Notes: generated by a model not told the origin, from the letters alone. A DNA stretch of 20,885 nt from Bordetella parapertussis (GCA_945900695.1 CAMDJU010000016.1:1-20885); one strand, 5' to 3'. Counted from the first letter of the stretch, positions 1-7,209 are shown. Translations and numbers: made by a program.

Positions 1-537
1 AAAGAATTGGGTGTGGGCACGGGTGTGGTGATTATTGAAGACGGCACCATCCTGACCAATTTCCATGTGATCTCCAACGCCCAGCGCTTGGAGGTGACTT
101 TTTTCGATGGCTTGGAGTCGCCCGCCTTGGTGATATCGACCATGCCCGAAAACGACTTGGCGGTGATCAAGCCGCAAAAAATCCCTGATGATTTGCAACC
201 CGCCACCATGGGCTCGAGCAGCAACCTGCAACCCGGCGACGAGGTGGTGGCGGTTGGGTTTCCATTTGGCATTGGCCCATCGGTATCGGCCGGTGTGGTC
301 TCGGGCCTGAACCGATCCTTCCATCCCGAGGGCAAGATGCCCATGAAGGGCTTGATCCAATTTGATGCGGCCGCCAATCCCGGCAATTCGGGCGGGCCGC
401 TGGTCAACCTCTCGGGCGAGGTGGTGGGCATCGTGACCGCCATCTTGAACCCGACCTCGGCGCGCACCTTCATTGGCATTGGCTTTGCTGCCACCATGGA
501 GAGTGCGGGCAGCGCTGTGGGCATTCCCCCTTTTTGA
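1..537 (+). CDS. Trypsin-like serine protease, HtrA/DegP-type S1C catalytic domain, 5'-truncated by the window
   Basis: The reading frame is open from base 1, so the N-terminus (signal peptide or anchor) lies outside the window. The visible 178 residues hold a complete-looking S1C triad: His22 in TNFHVI, Asp52 in ENDLAVIK and Ser130 in NPGNSGGPL (numbered from the first visible codon). The protein ends about 45 residues after the serine, so it has no C-terminal PDZ domain, unlike DegP or DegS. Family knowledge predicts a periplasmic or membrane-tethered protease acting in envelope protein quality control; the substrate is unknown. The stop is 17 nt before the MoxR start, which suggests one transcript. 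Family assignment is sure; export is inferred because the start is missing. Confidence 0.9.
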   Translation, partial: KELGVGTGVVIIEDGTILTNFHVISNAQRLEVTFFDGLESPALVISTMPENDLAVIKPQKIPDDLQPATMGSSSNLQPGDEVVAVGFPFGIGPSVSAGVVSGLNRSFHPEGKMPMKGLIQFDAAANPGNSGGPLVNLSGEVVGIVTAILNPTSARTFIGIGFAATMESAGSAVGIPPF

Positions 538-554
538 CACGGAGAAAAACCGAC

Positions 555-1592
555 ATGAATCCCAGCGAATGGAACCGAGGCGTCAGCGCCGACCCCAATC
601 ACGATACCGCTGCCTTGATGGAGCGGGTGTTGTACGAAGTCAAGCGCGTGGTGGTCGGGCAAGATCATTTTTTGGAGCGCATGCTGGTGGCCATCTTGGC
701 CCAGGGCCATTTGCTCATCGAGGGCGTGCCCGGCTTGGCCAAAACGCTCACTGTCAACACCCTGGCCAAGACCATTCGGGGCAGTTTCAAGCGCATCCAG
801 TTCACCCCCGATTTGCTGCCCGCCGACTTGGTGGGCACGCGCATGTACAGCCAAAAAACCAGCGAGTTCAGCACTGTTTTGGGCCCGGTGTTTGCCAACC
901 TGTTGCTGGCCGATGAGATCAACCGCGCCCCGGCCAAGGTGCAAAGCGCCTTGTTGGAGGTGATGCAAGAGCGCCAAGTCACCATCGCCGGCGAAACCCA
1001 CAAAGTACCCACACCGTTTTTGGTGATGGCAACCCAAAACCCGATTGAAACCGAGGGCACTTACCCGCTGCCTGAGGCCCAGGTGGACCGATTCATGATG
1101 AAGGTGTTGGTTGGCTATCCCCAGGAGGATGAGGAGTTTGTCATCGTGCAACGGGTGATTGGTCAGGCCATTGAGGTGGCCGCCGTGACCAGCACCGATC
1201 AAATCGCGCAGTTGCAAAAAACCTGCCGCCAAGGCTATGTCGACCCCAGCCTGATCCAGTTTGCGGTCAAGTTGGTGTCGGCCACGCGCCACCCCGAGCG
1301 CTTTGGCTTGGCCGATTGGTCGCGCTTCATCACCTTTGGGGCCAGCCCTCGCGCCACCATTGCTTTGATTGAAGGCGCTCGTGCGCTGGCGTTTTTGCGA
1401 GGGCGCAGTTACGCCTTGCCCCAAGATGTACTGGACTTGGTGCCCGATGTGTTGCGCCACCGCTTGGTGTTGTCCTACGAGGCTTTGTCCGAGGGCTTGA
1501 CCCCAGAGGCCATCATTGCGCAAATTTTGCAAGCCGTGCCCGTGCCCGACAAACCTTTGGACAGCCATGTTCGGACTGCGCCGGCGGCTTGA
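555..1592 (+). CDS. MoxR family AAA+ ATPase
   Basis: A 345-residue protein of normal MoxR length. Walker A is GVPGLAKT at residues 57-64. Walker B is LLLADEINRAP with Asp120 and Glu121. A sensor-1/pre-sensor stretch follows (MATQNPIETEGTYPLPEAQ), and a helical lid domain fills the C-terminal third. I chose the ATG at 555 because GGAGA lies 9 nt upstream; a TTG at 534 is in frame but overlaps the protease gene. MoxR ATPases are cytoplasmic chaperone-like machines that usually work with VWA-domain partners, and here a DUF58 gene and a VWA gene follow directly. The client protein cannot be told from sequence. Family assignment is very secure. Confidence 0.96.
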   Translation: MNPSEWNRGVSADPNHDTAALMERVLYEVKRVVVGQDHFLERMLVAILAQGHLLIEGVPGLAKTLTVNTLAKTIRGSFKRIQFTPDLLPADLVGTRMYSQKTSEFSTVLGPVFANLLLADEINRAPAKVQSALLEVMQERQVTIAGETHKVPTPFLVMATQNPIETEGTYPLPEAQVDRFMMKVLVGYPQEDEEFVIVQRVIGQAIEVAAVTSTDQIAQLQKTCRQGYVDPSLIQFAVKLVSATRHPERFGLADWSRFITFGASPRATIALIEGARALAFLRGRSYALPQDVLDLVPDVLRHRLVLSYEALSEGLTPEAIIAQILQAVPVPDKPLDSHVRTAPAA

Positions 1593-2724
1593 GGCCTGGC
1601 GCGGCCGCCCCAGCCAGCCCAGCGATGCCCAGGCTCTTGCACACGGTGAGGTGGCGGCTGGAGTTGGGTCCCTGGACCCGGCGCTGATCGCTCGCGGCGG
1701 CGCTGCTGTGGCGGGGGTGGGTCTGGCTTCTGGCGTTGTAGCCGATGCCCCAGCCAACGTCGCACCAGGGAGACCACCCGCACCCGATGCCACGCGCCAG
1801 GCTGAGGCATTGATGCGGCGCTTGGAGTGGACGGTGATGCGGCGCTTGGACGGCCAGTTGCAAGGCGACTACCGCACTTTGTTTCGCGGTGCGGGCTTGA
1901 TGCTGGCCGATTTGCGCGAGTACCAAGCGCACGATGATGTGCGCCACATTGACTGGAATGTCACCGCCCGCATGCAAACCCCCTATGTGCGCGAGCACCA
2001 AGAAGACCGTGAGATGGCGGCTTGGTTTTTGATTGATTTGTCGCGCTCGGTGGCTTTTGGCTCGGGCCAAACCAGCAAACGCATGTTGGCCGCCGAGGTG
2101 GTGGGCGTGCTGGCGCGCATGCTCACCCGCCGTGGCAACCGGGTGGGGGCCATGGTCTATACCGGCGAACACGCGCATGCCGAATTCCATATTCCTGCGC
2201 GCTCGGGACGGCGCCACATGCTGCACCTGTTGCAAACCGTCATGCAAGCGCAGGCCAACCAGCCCACCAGCGAGACGCATTTGCAAAACTTGCTCAACGA
2301 CGCGCAAAACCTGATCCGCCGCCGATCCACCATTTTTGTGGTGTCGGACTTTTTCAGCCAACCGGGGTGGGAGCGTGGCTTGTCGCAATTGGCGCGCCGC
2401 CACGAGGTGGTGGCGCTGCGCTTGTGCGACCCCCTGGAGCGCCAACTCCCCGATGTGGGCTTGGTGGTGATGGAAGACGCGGAAACCGGTGAGCAACTGC
2501 TGGTGGACACCCATGACGCCGGGTTTCGTGAACGCTTTGCCCAAGCGGCTGCCCAACGCGAGGCCGACTTGCGCACTGCTTTGGTCCACGCCGGCGTCGA
2601 TGGCTTGGAGTTGCACACCAATCAACCGTTGGATGAGGCCTTGATGCGCTTCACCCAATTGCGCAAACGCCGCAGCCAGGTGGCCGCAGGAGCGACCAGC
2701 GCGGCGATGGCGGCGGGGGGCTGA
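1567..2724 (+). CDS. DUF58 domain protein (VWA-like partner of MoxR)
   Basis: A 385-residue protein with the DUF58 hallmark HIDWNVTAR (Asp129) and a MIDAS-like D-L-S-R-S at residues 157-161, followed by a Rossmann-type VWA fold to about residue 310. No transmembrane segment is visible, so it is probably cytosolic. The ATG at 1567 overlaps the end of moxR by 26 bases, consistent with translational coupling, but its ribosome site is weak. Residues ~15-80 are Ala/Gly/Pro-rich and read like a disordered linker, so translation could begin later; the ATG at 1813 sits just where the conserved domain starts. DUF58 proteins regularly accompany MoxR ATPases; their biochemical role is not settled. Confidence 0.9.
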   Translation: MFGLRRRLEAWRGRPSQPSDAQALAHGEVAAGVGSLDPALIARGGAAVAGVGLASGVVADAPANVAPGRPPAPDATRQAEALMRRLEWTVMRRLDGQLQGDYRTLFRGAGLMLADLREYQAHDDVRHIDWNVTARMQTPYVREHQEDREMAAWFLIDLSRSVAFGSGQTSKRMLAAEVVGVLARMLTRRGNRVGAMVYTGEHAHAEFHIPARSGRRHMLHLLQTVMQAQANQPTSETHLQNLLNDAQNLIRRRSTIFVVSDFFSQPGWERGLSQLARRHEVVALRLCDPLERQLPDVGLVVMEDAETGEQLLVDTHDAGFRERFAQAAAQREADLRTALVHAGVDGLELHTNQPLDEALMRFTQLRKRRSQVAAGATSAAMAAGG

Positions 2725-2726
2725 AG

Positions 2727-3854
2727 GTGTTGGAGTTTTCTTCCATCCAATTTATCTGGCCCTTGATGCTGTGGGTCTTGCTGGCTTGGCCCTTGATGGT
2801 GGCCGTGTACCTGTGGCTCACCCGCGCAGGGCGCTGGCCGAGCTTGCATCTGCTAGTCCATGGCCCTGCCAGCGCTCCTGCGTCAGCGGTGCCAACGCCC
2901 AACCCAACATCAGTTCAGGCACCAGCACCGACCCCACCTCGCCGCAGGGCTTGGCGCGGGCCCAGTGCCCCTCTTTGTCTGTGGGGATTGGGGCTGGCGG
3001 CTGGATTGCTGGCCCTTGCACGCCCCCAAGCGGTGTTGCTGTTGCCCAGCCGTTTGGACACGGTGATGTTGGCCATTGACACCTCGGGCAGCATGCGCGC
3101 CACCGACGTGCAGCCCAGCCGCTTGGAGGCGGCCCAAGCGGCGGTGCGCACCTTCATTGAAGAGCAACCGGTGCAGGTCAAAGTGGGCATCGTTACCTTG
3201 TCGGGCACGGCGTCCGTGGCCCAGGCCCCCACGACTCAGCGCGACGAATTGTTCAGGGCCATTGAAAACATGCCCTTGCAGCGGGGCTCGGCCTTGGGCA
3301 GCGGTATCGTGGTGGCTTTGGCCAATTTGCTGCCGGGCTCGGGCATCGATCCTGAAAAAATCATCATGGAAGCCGACGGCCCGCCCAAGCCCGATACCGG
3401 TCGCGCCCTGGTCGCCCCTGGGCAGGCATCGAACCAAGTCAATCTCTCACCGGGCTCCAACAAAGCCATGGCCATCGTGCTCATCACCGATGGCCAAAGC
3501 AATATGGGGCCCGATGTGATCAAGATGGCTCAACTTGCGGCCGACCACGGCGTGCGTGTTTACACCGTGGGGGTTGGCACCCCCGAGGGTGTGGTGCTGC
3601 GCGCCCAAGGCATGTCCATGCGGGTGCGACTCGATGAGACCGTGTTGAAAAAAGTGGCTGAGATCACCGAAGGCAACTATTACCGCGCCATCGATGCCCA
3701 GCAACTGCTGGAGGTGTACCGCCAATTGGGCACCACCATTCGGTTGGAAAAACACCAACTCACGGAAGTCACCGCTGTGTTGCTGGCCCTGGCCATGCTG
3801 TTGGTCTTGTTTGGCAGCTTGATCAATTTGCGCCGCCACGCCCGCGTGTTGTGA
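2727..3854 (+). CDS. Membrane-anchored VWA domain protein (BatA-like)
   Basis: A 375-residue protein. The start is GTG at 2727, two bases after the DUF58 stop. TM helices lie at about residues 9-30 and 80-97, joined by a Pro/Ala-rich loop, and a third is near the C-terminus (~348-367). The VWA domain between has a full MIDAS: DTSGS at 118-122, a downstream threonine (TLSGT) and LITDGQSN with Asp255. It resembles BatA from aerotolerance-type operons. A Pro/Gly-rich stretch of roughly 45 residues (after LPGSGIDPEK) lies just before the LITDG strand. Topology suggests an inner-membrane protein with the VWA domain outside the membrane core, probably a metal-dependent binding partner of the MoxR ATPase. 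No BatB, BatC or BatD gene follows; the operon seems to end here. Confidence 0.92.
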   Translation: MLEFSSIQFIWPLMLWVLLAWPLMVAVYLWLTRAGRWPSLHLLVHGPASAPASAVPTPNPTSVQAPAPTPPRRRAWRGPSAPLCLWGLGLAAGLLALARPQAVLLLPSRLDTVMLAIDTSGSMRATDVQPSRLEAAQAAVRTFIEEQPVQVKVGIVTLSGTASVAQAPTTQRDELFRAIENMPLQRGSALGSGIVVALANLLPGSGIDPEKIIMEADGPPKPDTGRALVAPGQASNQVNLSPGSNKAMAIVLITDGQSNMGPDVIKMAQLAADHGVRVYTVGVGTPEGVVLRAQGMSMRVRLDETVLKKVAEITEGNYYRAIDAQQLLEVYRQLGTTIRLEKHQLTEVTAVLLALAMLLVLFGSLINLRRHARVL

Positions 3855-3889
3855 GTTTTACAGCTGGGTCGGGCCGTGGGTGCCGCGCT

Positions 3890-3895
3890 TATAGT
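3890..3895 (+). promoter_or_regulatory. -10-like box TATAGT just upstream of selD
   Basis: TATAGT ends 8 nt before the selD ATG. Transcription starting about 7 nt downstream would give a leaderless or nearly leaderless mRNA. No convincing -35 hexamer is seen at 16-18 nt spacing and no clear Shine-Dalgarno precedes the ATG. Confidence 0.4.
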
Positions 3896-3903
3896 GGCGG
3901 CCT

Positions 3904-4971
3904 ATGACAAAACCCACCACTGACTCCTCACCCCGATTGACATCGCTCTCGCATGGGGGTGGTTGCGGTTGCAAGATTGCTCCAGGGGTCTTGCGCGAAA
4001 TTTTGCAAGGCACCACCGCCATGGTCATGCCACCCGAAATTTTGGTGGGCATTGCCACCTCGGACGATGCGGCGGTTTATTTGCTCAACGATCAGCAAGC
4101 CTTGATCGCCACCACCGATTTCTTCATGCCCATCGTCGACGACCCGATGGACTTTGGCCGCATCGCGGCCACCAATGCTTTGAGTGATGTGTATGCCATG
4201 GGGGGCACGCCCATCATGGCCTTGGCCTTGGTTGGCATGCCCATCAATGTGCTCAGCACCCAAGTGATTGGGCGCATTTTGGAAGGCGGTAACACGGTGT
4301 GCAAAGCCGCGGGCATTGTGGTGGCCGGGGGCCACACCATCGACTCTGTCGAGGCGATTTATGGCTTGGTGGCGCTGGGCTTGGTCCACCCCTCCCGGGT
4401 CAAACGCAACGCCGATGCGCGGGTTGGCGACCGTTTGATTTTGGGCAAACCGATTGGCGTGGGCGTGCTGTCGGCTTTGCTCAAAAAAGAGCAACTCTCA
4501 ACCGAGGGCTATGCCCACATGCTGGCCGTGACCACGCAATTGAACACCCCCGGCCCGGTGTTGGCGGCCATCGATGGGGTGCATGCCATGACCGATGTCA
4601 CCGGTTTTGGCTTGGCTGGCCATGCTTTGGAGATGGCCCGCGGTGCGGGTGCCTCGGTGCGCATCGACTGGTCGCGCGTGCCTTTGTTGCCGGGCGTGCA
4701 TGCGGGGGCGCTGGGCGGTGCTGTCACCGGCGCGTCGGGGCGCAACTGGCAAGGCTATGGTGCCGAAGTGGCGCTGTCGGCCAGCTTGGACCCCCTGGCC
4801 CAAACCTTGTTGACCGACCCCCAAACCAGTGGCGGATTGCTGGTCAGTTGCGCGCCTGAATGTGTGGGCCAAGTGCTGGACGTGTTTCTTCGCATGGGCT
4901 TTGGCCAAGCTTGTGAGGTGGGTGAGGTGGTGGCCGCCCAAACCACATCAGCGCCATTACAGGTGTATTGA
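3904..4971 (+). CDS. selD: Selenide, water dikinase SelD
   Basis: A 355-residue protein that makes selenophosphate from selenide and ATP, the selenium donor for selenocysteine tRNA and/or 2-selenouridine tRNA. The N-terminal catalytic segment HGGGCGCK aligns with the E. coli SelD loop: Cys21 corresponds to the active Cys17 and Lys24 to Lys20. The catalytic position is cysteine, not selenocysteine. A DDAAVY segment (metal/ATP binding) and the C-terminal DPQTSGGLL motif of the PurM/SelD fold are present. The start at 3904 matches the family N-terminus but has no good ribosome site. The gene stands alone between the VWA operon and a convergent gene; neither the selenouridine synthase gene nor selA/selB/selC lies beside it. 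Confidence 0.97.
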   Translation: MTKPTTDSSPRLTSLSHGGGCGCKIAPGVLREILQGTTAMVMPPEILVGIATSDDAAVYLLNDQQALIATTDFFMPIVDDPMDFGRIAATNALSDVYAMGGTPIMALALVGMPINVLSTQVIGRILEGGNTVCKAAGIVVAGGHTIDSVEAIYGLVALGLVHPSRVKRNADARVGDRLILGKPIGVGVLSALLKKEQLSTEGYAHMLAVTTQLNTPGPVLAAIDGVHAMTDVTGFGLAGHALEMARGAGASVRIDWSRVPLLPGVHAGALGGAVTGASGRNWQGYGAEVALSASLDPLAQTLLTDPQTSGGLLVSCAPECVGQVLDVFLRMGFGQACEVGEVVAAQTTSAPLQVY

Positions 4972-5048
4972 CCTCAGGGTAGACAGGCGCTCAAGCACAG
5001 TGCCAGGGTGCGGGCGTGTCGTGTCTGCGCAGGTGCGCACAGGCTCAA

Positions 5049-5063
5049 GCCCCAGCCAGGGGC
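5049..5063 (-). terminator. Weak GC hairpin at the end of the sugar-phosphate transferase gene
   Basis: GCCCC-AGCCA-GGGGC is a perfect 5-bp stem with a 5-nt loop, immediately beyond the 3' end of the minus-strand gene in the convergent junction with selD. No T-run follows on either strand, so Rho-independent function is doubtful. The rest of 4972-5064 shows no gene, tRNA or clearer terminator. Confidence 0.2.
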
Positions 5064-5064
5064 A

Positions 5065-6177
5065 TCAAGTCCGGGCCCATTTCAAGAGCCAGCGCGGGCT
5101 GCGAAAGTGCACGATGCGGCGATAGAAATTGATATAAAACAAGGCAAAAAAGGCCATGCATATCAGCAATGCGCTGGTCTGGGTGTGAAACACGCAGGCC
5201 AAGCCAGCGGGCACGGCCGACATGACAAATCCGTATCCAGCCACCTTGGCGTTGGCCGAGTTTTTCTCGGATGCACTCAAGTGCAAGCCCGGGCGCAGCA
5301 CCAAGCGACGGTAAATCAAGGTGTGCAAATGCAAGGCGTCAGGGTGGTTGATCGGATGGGTTCGCACAAATTTACGCCGGTACATGCTGTAGACCGTCTC
5401 GACCAAGGGGTAAATGCCGACCAACACCGGGGCCATGGGCGAAATTTCCGGTGTGCGGTGGGGAATCATCAAGCCCAAAATGACCACCCAAAAGCCCAGC
5501 AAATAGGCCCCGGCATCGCCCAAAAAAATCTTGCCCCAGGGCCAGTTCCAGACCAAAAAACCCAGCGTGGCCCCCGCACTGAGCAAGCACCAGCGAAACA
5601 CCATGCCATCGTTGGCCAGCCAAGCCAATCCGGCAATGCCGGTCAAAAAAGCAATCACGCTGCCTGAAGCCAAGCCATGAAATCCATCAATGATATTGAT
5701 GGCATTGACAAAACCGGCAATGACCAAGGCAGTCAACAAAAAAGCGGCAAAGGGCAGGGATAAAAAAACATCGATGATGTAAATGTCGGTTCTTTGAACA
5801 CCCAACTGAAACACGGAATACACCACCGCCGATGAAGCCAAGGCCATCAGCAAGCGCACATTGGGGGAAACTTTGTGGGTCAGGTCTTCCACCAGGCCAC
5901 CGACGAAAACCGGTGCGCAGGCCAACATGACCAATGCACCCAACCAACCATCTTTGGGGAAGTAGAGGTAAGAGACCCACAAGCCGACCAACATGCCGGC
6001 GAAAATGGCCAGGCCACCCAAGCGAGAGGTGGTTTTGGCGTGAAATTTTTGCACCCCTGCGCCCTTGTCCATGCCCCAATGCCAATGCGCACTGGCCCAT
6101 ATCAGCAGGCCAGCCATCAATGCCGAAGATGCCAGTCCTGCCAGCGGGGGAATCCAATAAAAAGGGGTGAAAGTCAT
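5065..6177 (-). CDS. Polyprenyl-phosphate sugar-1-phosphate transferase, WecA/MraY-like (glycosyltransferase family 4)
   Basis: A 370-residue, very hydrophobic protein with about ten or eleven TM helices. Visible family signatures are KFHAKTTSRLGGLAIFAG after TM1, NIIDGFHGLASG, FLGDAGAYLLGF and a C-terminal HPDALHLHTLIYRR. This family moves a HexNAc-1-phosphate from a UDP sugar onto undecaprenyl phosphate at the inner membrane, starting O-antigen, capsule or enterobacterial-common-antigen-like glycans. The exact sugar cannot be deduced. I took the ATG at 6177 because TM1 follows directly; it lacks a clear ribosome site, and a GTG at 6201 is an alternative. The TTG at 6267 is unlikely because a probable promoter lies between. 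The gene is alone, not in an obvious polysaccharide cluster. Confidence 0.9.
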   Translation of the reverse strand: MTFTPFYWIPPLAGLASSALMAGLLIWASAHWHWGMDKGAGVQKFHAKTTSRLGGLAIFAGMLVGLWVSYLYFPKDGWLGALVMLACAPVFVGGLVEDLTHKVSPNVRLLMALASSAVVYSVFQLGVQRTDIYIIDVFLSLPFAAFLLTALVIAGFVNAINIIDGFHGLASGSVIAFLTGIAGLAWLANDGMVFRWCLLSAGATLGFLVWNWPWGKIFLGDAGAYLLGFWVVILGLMIPHRTPEISPMAPVLVGIYPLVETVYSMYRRKFVRTHPINHPDALHLHTLIYRRLVLRPGLHLSASEKNSANAKVAGYGFVMSAVPAGLACVFHTQTSALLICMAFFALFYINFYRRIVHFRSPRWLLKWART

Positions 6178-6225
6178 CTTGGGGTTGAACAACAGTTGCA
6201 CAGACCTCTCGGCACGCCGACAAAT

Positions 6226-6255
6226 ATTATCGTTGATTGAAACTATTTGAGTCGA
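6226..6255 (-). promoter_or_regulatory. Putative sigma70 promoter of the sugar-phosphate transferase gene
   Basis: Reading the minus strand, TCGACT (6255-6250) and GATAAT (6231-6226) are separated by 18 nt. This would start transcription near 6219, about 40 nt before the ATG at 6177. The match is 4/6 and 5/6 to consensus. Confidence 0.4.
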
Positions 6256-6387
6256 GGCAGAGGCCAAGCGCGGTGCTGCCCATTGTGCACCTTTGATCGA
6301 TGGGGTGTCTTCGCCCGCAGGCGACGGCGGGGTGGTATCTGTTTGCGCCGCAGATGGGATGGGCCAGAAGATCCCCGAAGCAGGCGA

Positions 6388-6735
6388 TCACCCCGCCAAA
6401 AGTTTCATTTCTTGGGAGATGCGCTCGTAATGGGCCAGCGCCACTTCGGTGGGCTTGAGGTATTTGGTGCGTCGATTTCCTTCGATGAAGACATGTTCGA
6501 TCAAACCTTGGCCGCGCAGAGCCTCGAGTTTGCGGTGGATGCTGGCGGGCGATGCAATGTGCTTGAGCTCCATGGCCTTGGTCACTTGCAAGGGCGTGCC
6601 TTCGAGTTCGCCCAAGGCAATGACCTCGAGCAATTTGATACTCTCTTGGTCGAGATCCCGAAAAGGGGCTTGATTTTCCAAAGAAAGAACGATTTTGACC
6701 AGGCGCAAATACGCCAGGGCAGCATGGCTGGACAT
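6388..6735 (-). CDS. Small winged-helix DNA-binding protein (MarR-like transcriptional regulator)
   Basis: A 115-residue protein. The N-terminal ~35 residues form a helix likely to help dimerise. Residues ~40-100 read as a winged helix-turn-helix: LLEVIALGELEG, then a recognition helix region around SPASIHRKLEALRGQGLIEHV and a wing EGNRRTKYLKPT. The ATG at 6735 has an AAAGG-type ribosome site 8 nt upstream. No ligand or catalytic domain is attached, so it is probably a simple regulator. A perfect inverted repeat 36 bases upstream of the start suggests autoregulation, and the divergently read small gene/cupin pair beyond it is the obvious second target. The precise family is uncertain. Confidence 0.8.
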   Translation of the reverse strand: MSSHAALAYLRLVKIVLSLENQAPFRDLDQESIKLLEVIALGELEGTPLQVTKAMELKHIASPASIHRKLEALRGQGLIEHVFIEGNRRTKYLKPTEVALAHYERISQEMKLLAG

Positions 6736-6770
6736 CCGATTACCTTTCTGGGGTGGGTCACTGTTCCATT

Positions 6771-6794
6771 ACTCAATCAATCAGGTGATTGAGT
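6771..6794. promoter_or_regulatory. Inverted repeat, candidate operator of the winged-helix regulator
   Basis: ACTCAATCA (6771-6779) and TGATTGAGT (6786-6794) are a perfect 9-bp inverted repeat around a 6-bp spacer, 24 bp in all. It lies between the regulator gene and its divergent neighbours. The size and symmetry fit a dimeric winged-helix site. No T-run follows, so a terminator role is less likely. Confidence 0.55.
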
Positions 6795-6853
6795 TTTGGG
6801 TGCGGGGAGATTCTAGTCCCCCCTAGAGAGGCTTCTGGTGCCCCAAGTGACAA

Positions 6854-6955
6854 ATGAACATTCAAACCGCTATCGGTGCCCTGGGTGCTTGGGCCGCTGG
6901 TTCGGGATGGATGAAAACACCAAGCCCCCCTGGGGGCTGGGGCTTGTTAAAGTAA
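6854..6955 (+). CDS. Possible 33-codon small ORF
   Basis: An ATG at 6854 opens a 33-residue frame (begins MNIQTAIGALGAWAAGSG, ends GGWGLLK) closed by TAA at 6953-6955, in the 257-base gap between the regulator and the 69-aa membrane protein gene. It has no good ribosome site and its 3' half overlaps a GC-rich hairpin. It could be a leader peptide or chance; I do not recognise it. Confidence 0.2.
   Translation: MNIQTAIGALGAWAAGSGWMKTPSPPGGWGLLK
6922..6945 (+). repeat. GC-rich hairpin with two alternative 3' arms
   Basis: AAGCCCC (6922-6928) can pair with GGGGCTT (6939-6945), while AGCCCC (6923-6928) can instead pair with GGGGCT (6933-6938). The two folds exclude each other. It lies 47 nt before the start of the 69-aa membrane protein gene, with no T-run after it. 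Confidence 0.4.
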
Positions 6956-6992
6956 GCCTTGTGATTCAACCCGCCAACACAGGAGCCAGGCC

Positions 6993-7202
6993 ATGAGCGA
7001 AGTAGCATCAATTTCCCAGAAACCCAACCCGGTTCACCTCATGTTGGGCATCATTTTCGGTTTGATTGTGATTTTTTTGCCCCGGGCTCTGGGGCCTGAG
7101 TCTCGGGACGGCTTTTTGCAATATGTGTTTCAGGTCATCTCTTTGTGCCTGTGTATTTACTTGATTGGACGGTTTGTCCAAAGCCGCAAACCCAAGAATT
7201 AA
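6993..7202 (+). CDS. Small membrane protein, 69 aa, unknown function
   Basis: The protein has two predicted TM helices: PVHLMLGIIFGLIVIFLP at about residues 13-30 and an FQVISLCLCIYLIGRFV helix at about 46-62, with a short Gly/Arg/Asp loop between and a Lys/Arg-rich C-terminus (RKPKN) that should face the cytoplasm. AGGAG at 6981-6985 sits 7 nt before the ATG, a strong ribosome site, so the gene is probably real. Its stop is 7 nt before the cupin start, so the two are very likely co-transcribed. I do not recognise a family; an accessory or anchoring role for the cupin is possible but only inferred. Confidence 0.75.
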   Translation: MSEVASISQKPNPVHLMLGIIFGLIVIFLPRALGPESRDGFLQYVFQVISLCLCIYLIGRFVQSRKPKN

Positions 7203-7209
7203 CCCCACC

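Noticed and set aside
1513..2658. A 381-codon open frame on the minus strand
   Set aside because: It is the antisense shadow of the DUF58 gene, Gln/His/Ala/Gly-rich with no recognisable domain, while the plus strand has clear motifs.
3330..3470. Frameshift or foreign insert in the VWA gene
   Set aside because: The frame stays open through the Pro/Gly-rich stretch and resumes exactly at the conserved LITDG strand, so it is an in-frame loop.
4972..5064. Possible tRNA (including a tRNA-Sec beside selD)
   Set aside because: No cloverleaf, T-loop sequence or acceptor stem can be built; only a short GC hairpin is present.
5008..5667. A 219-codon plus-strand frame
   Set aside because: It overlaps the conserved membrane sugar-phosphate transferase on the other strand and has no family features.
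6178..6267. Longer N-terminus of the sugar-phosphate transferase from TTG 6267
   Set aside because: The added 30 residues are not membrane-like or conserved, and a GATAAT box lies inside them.
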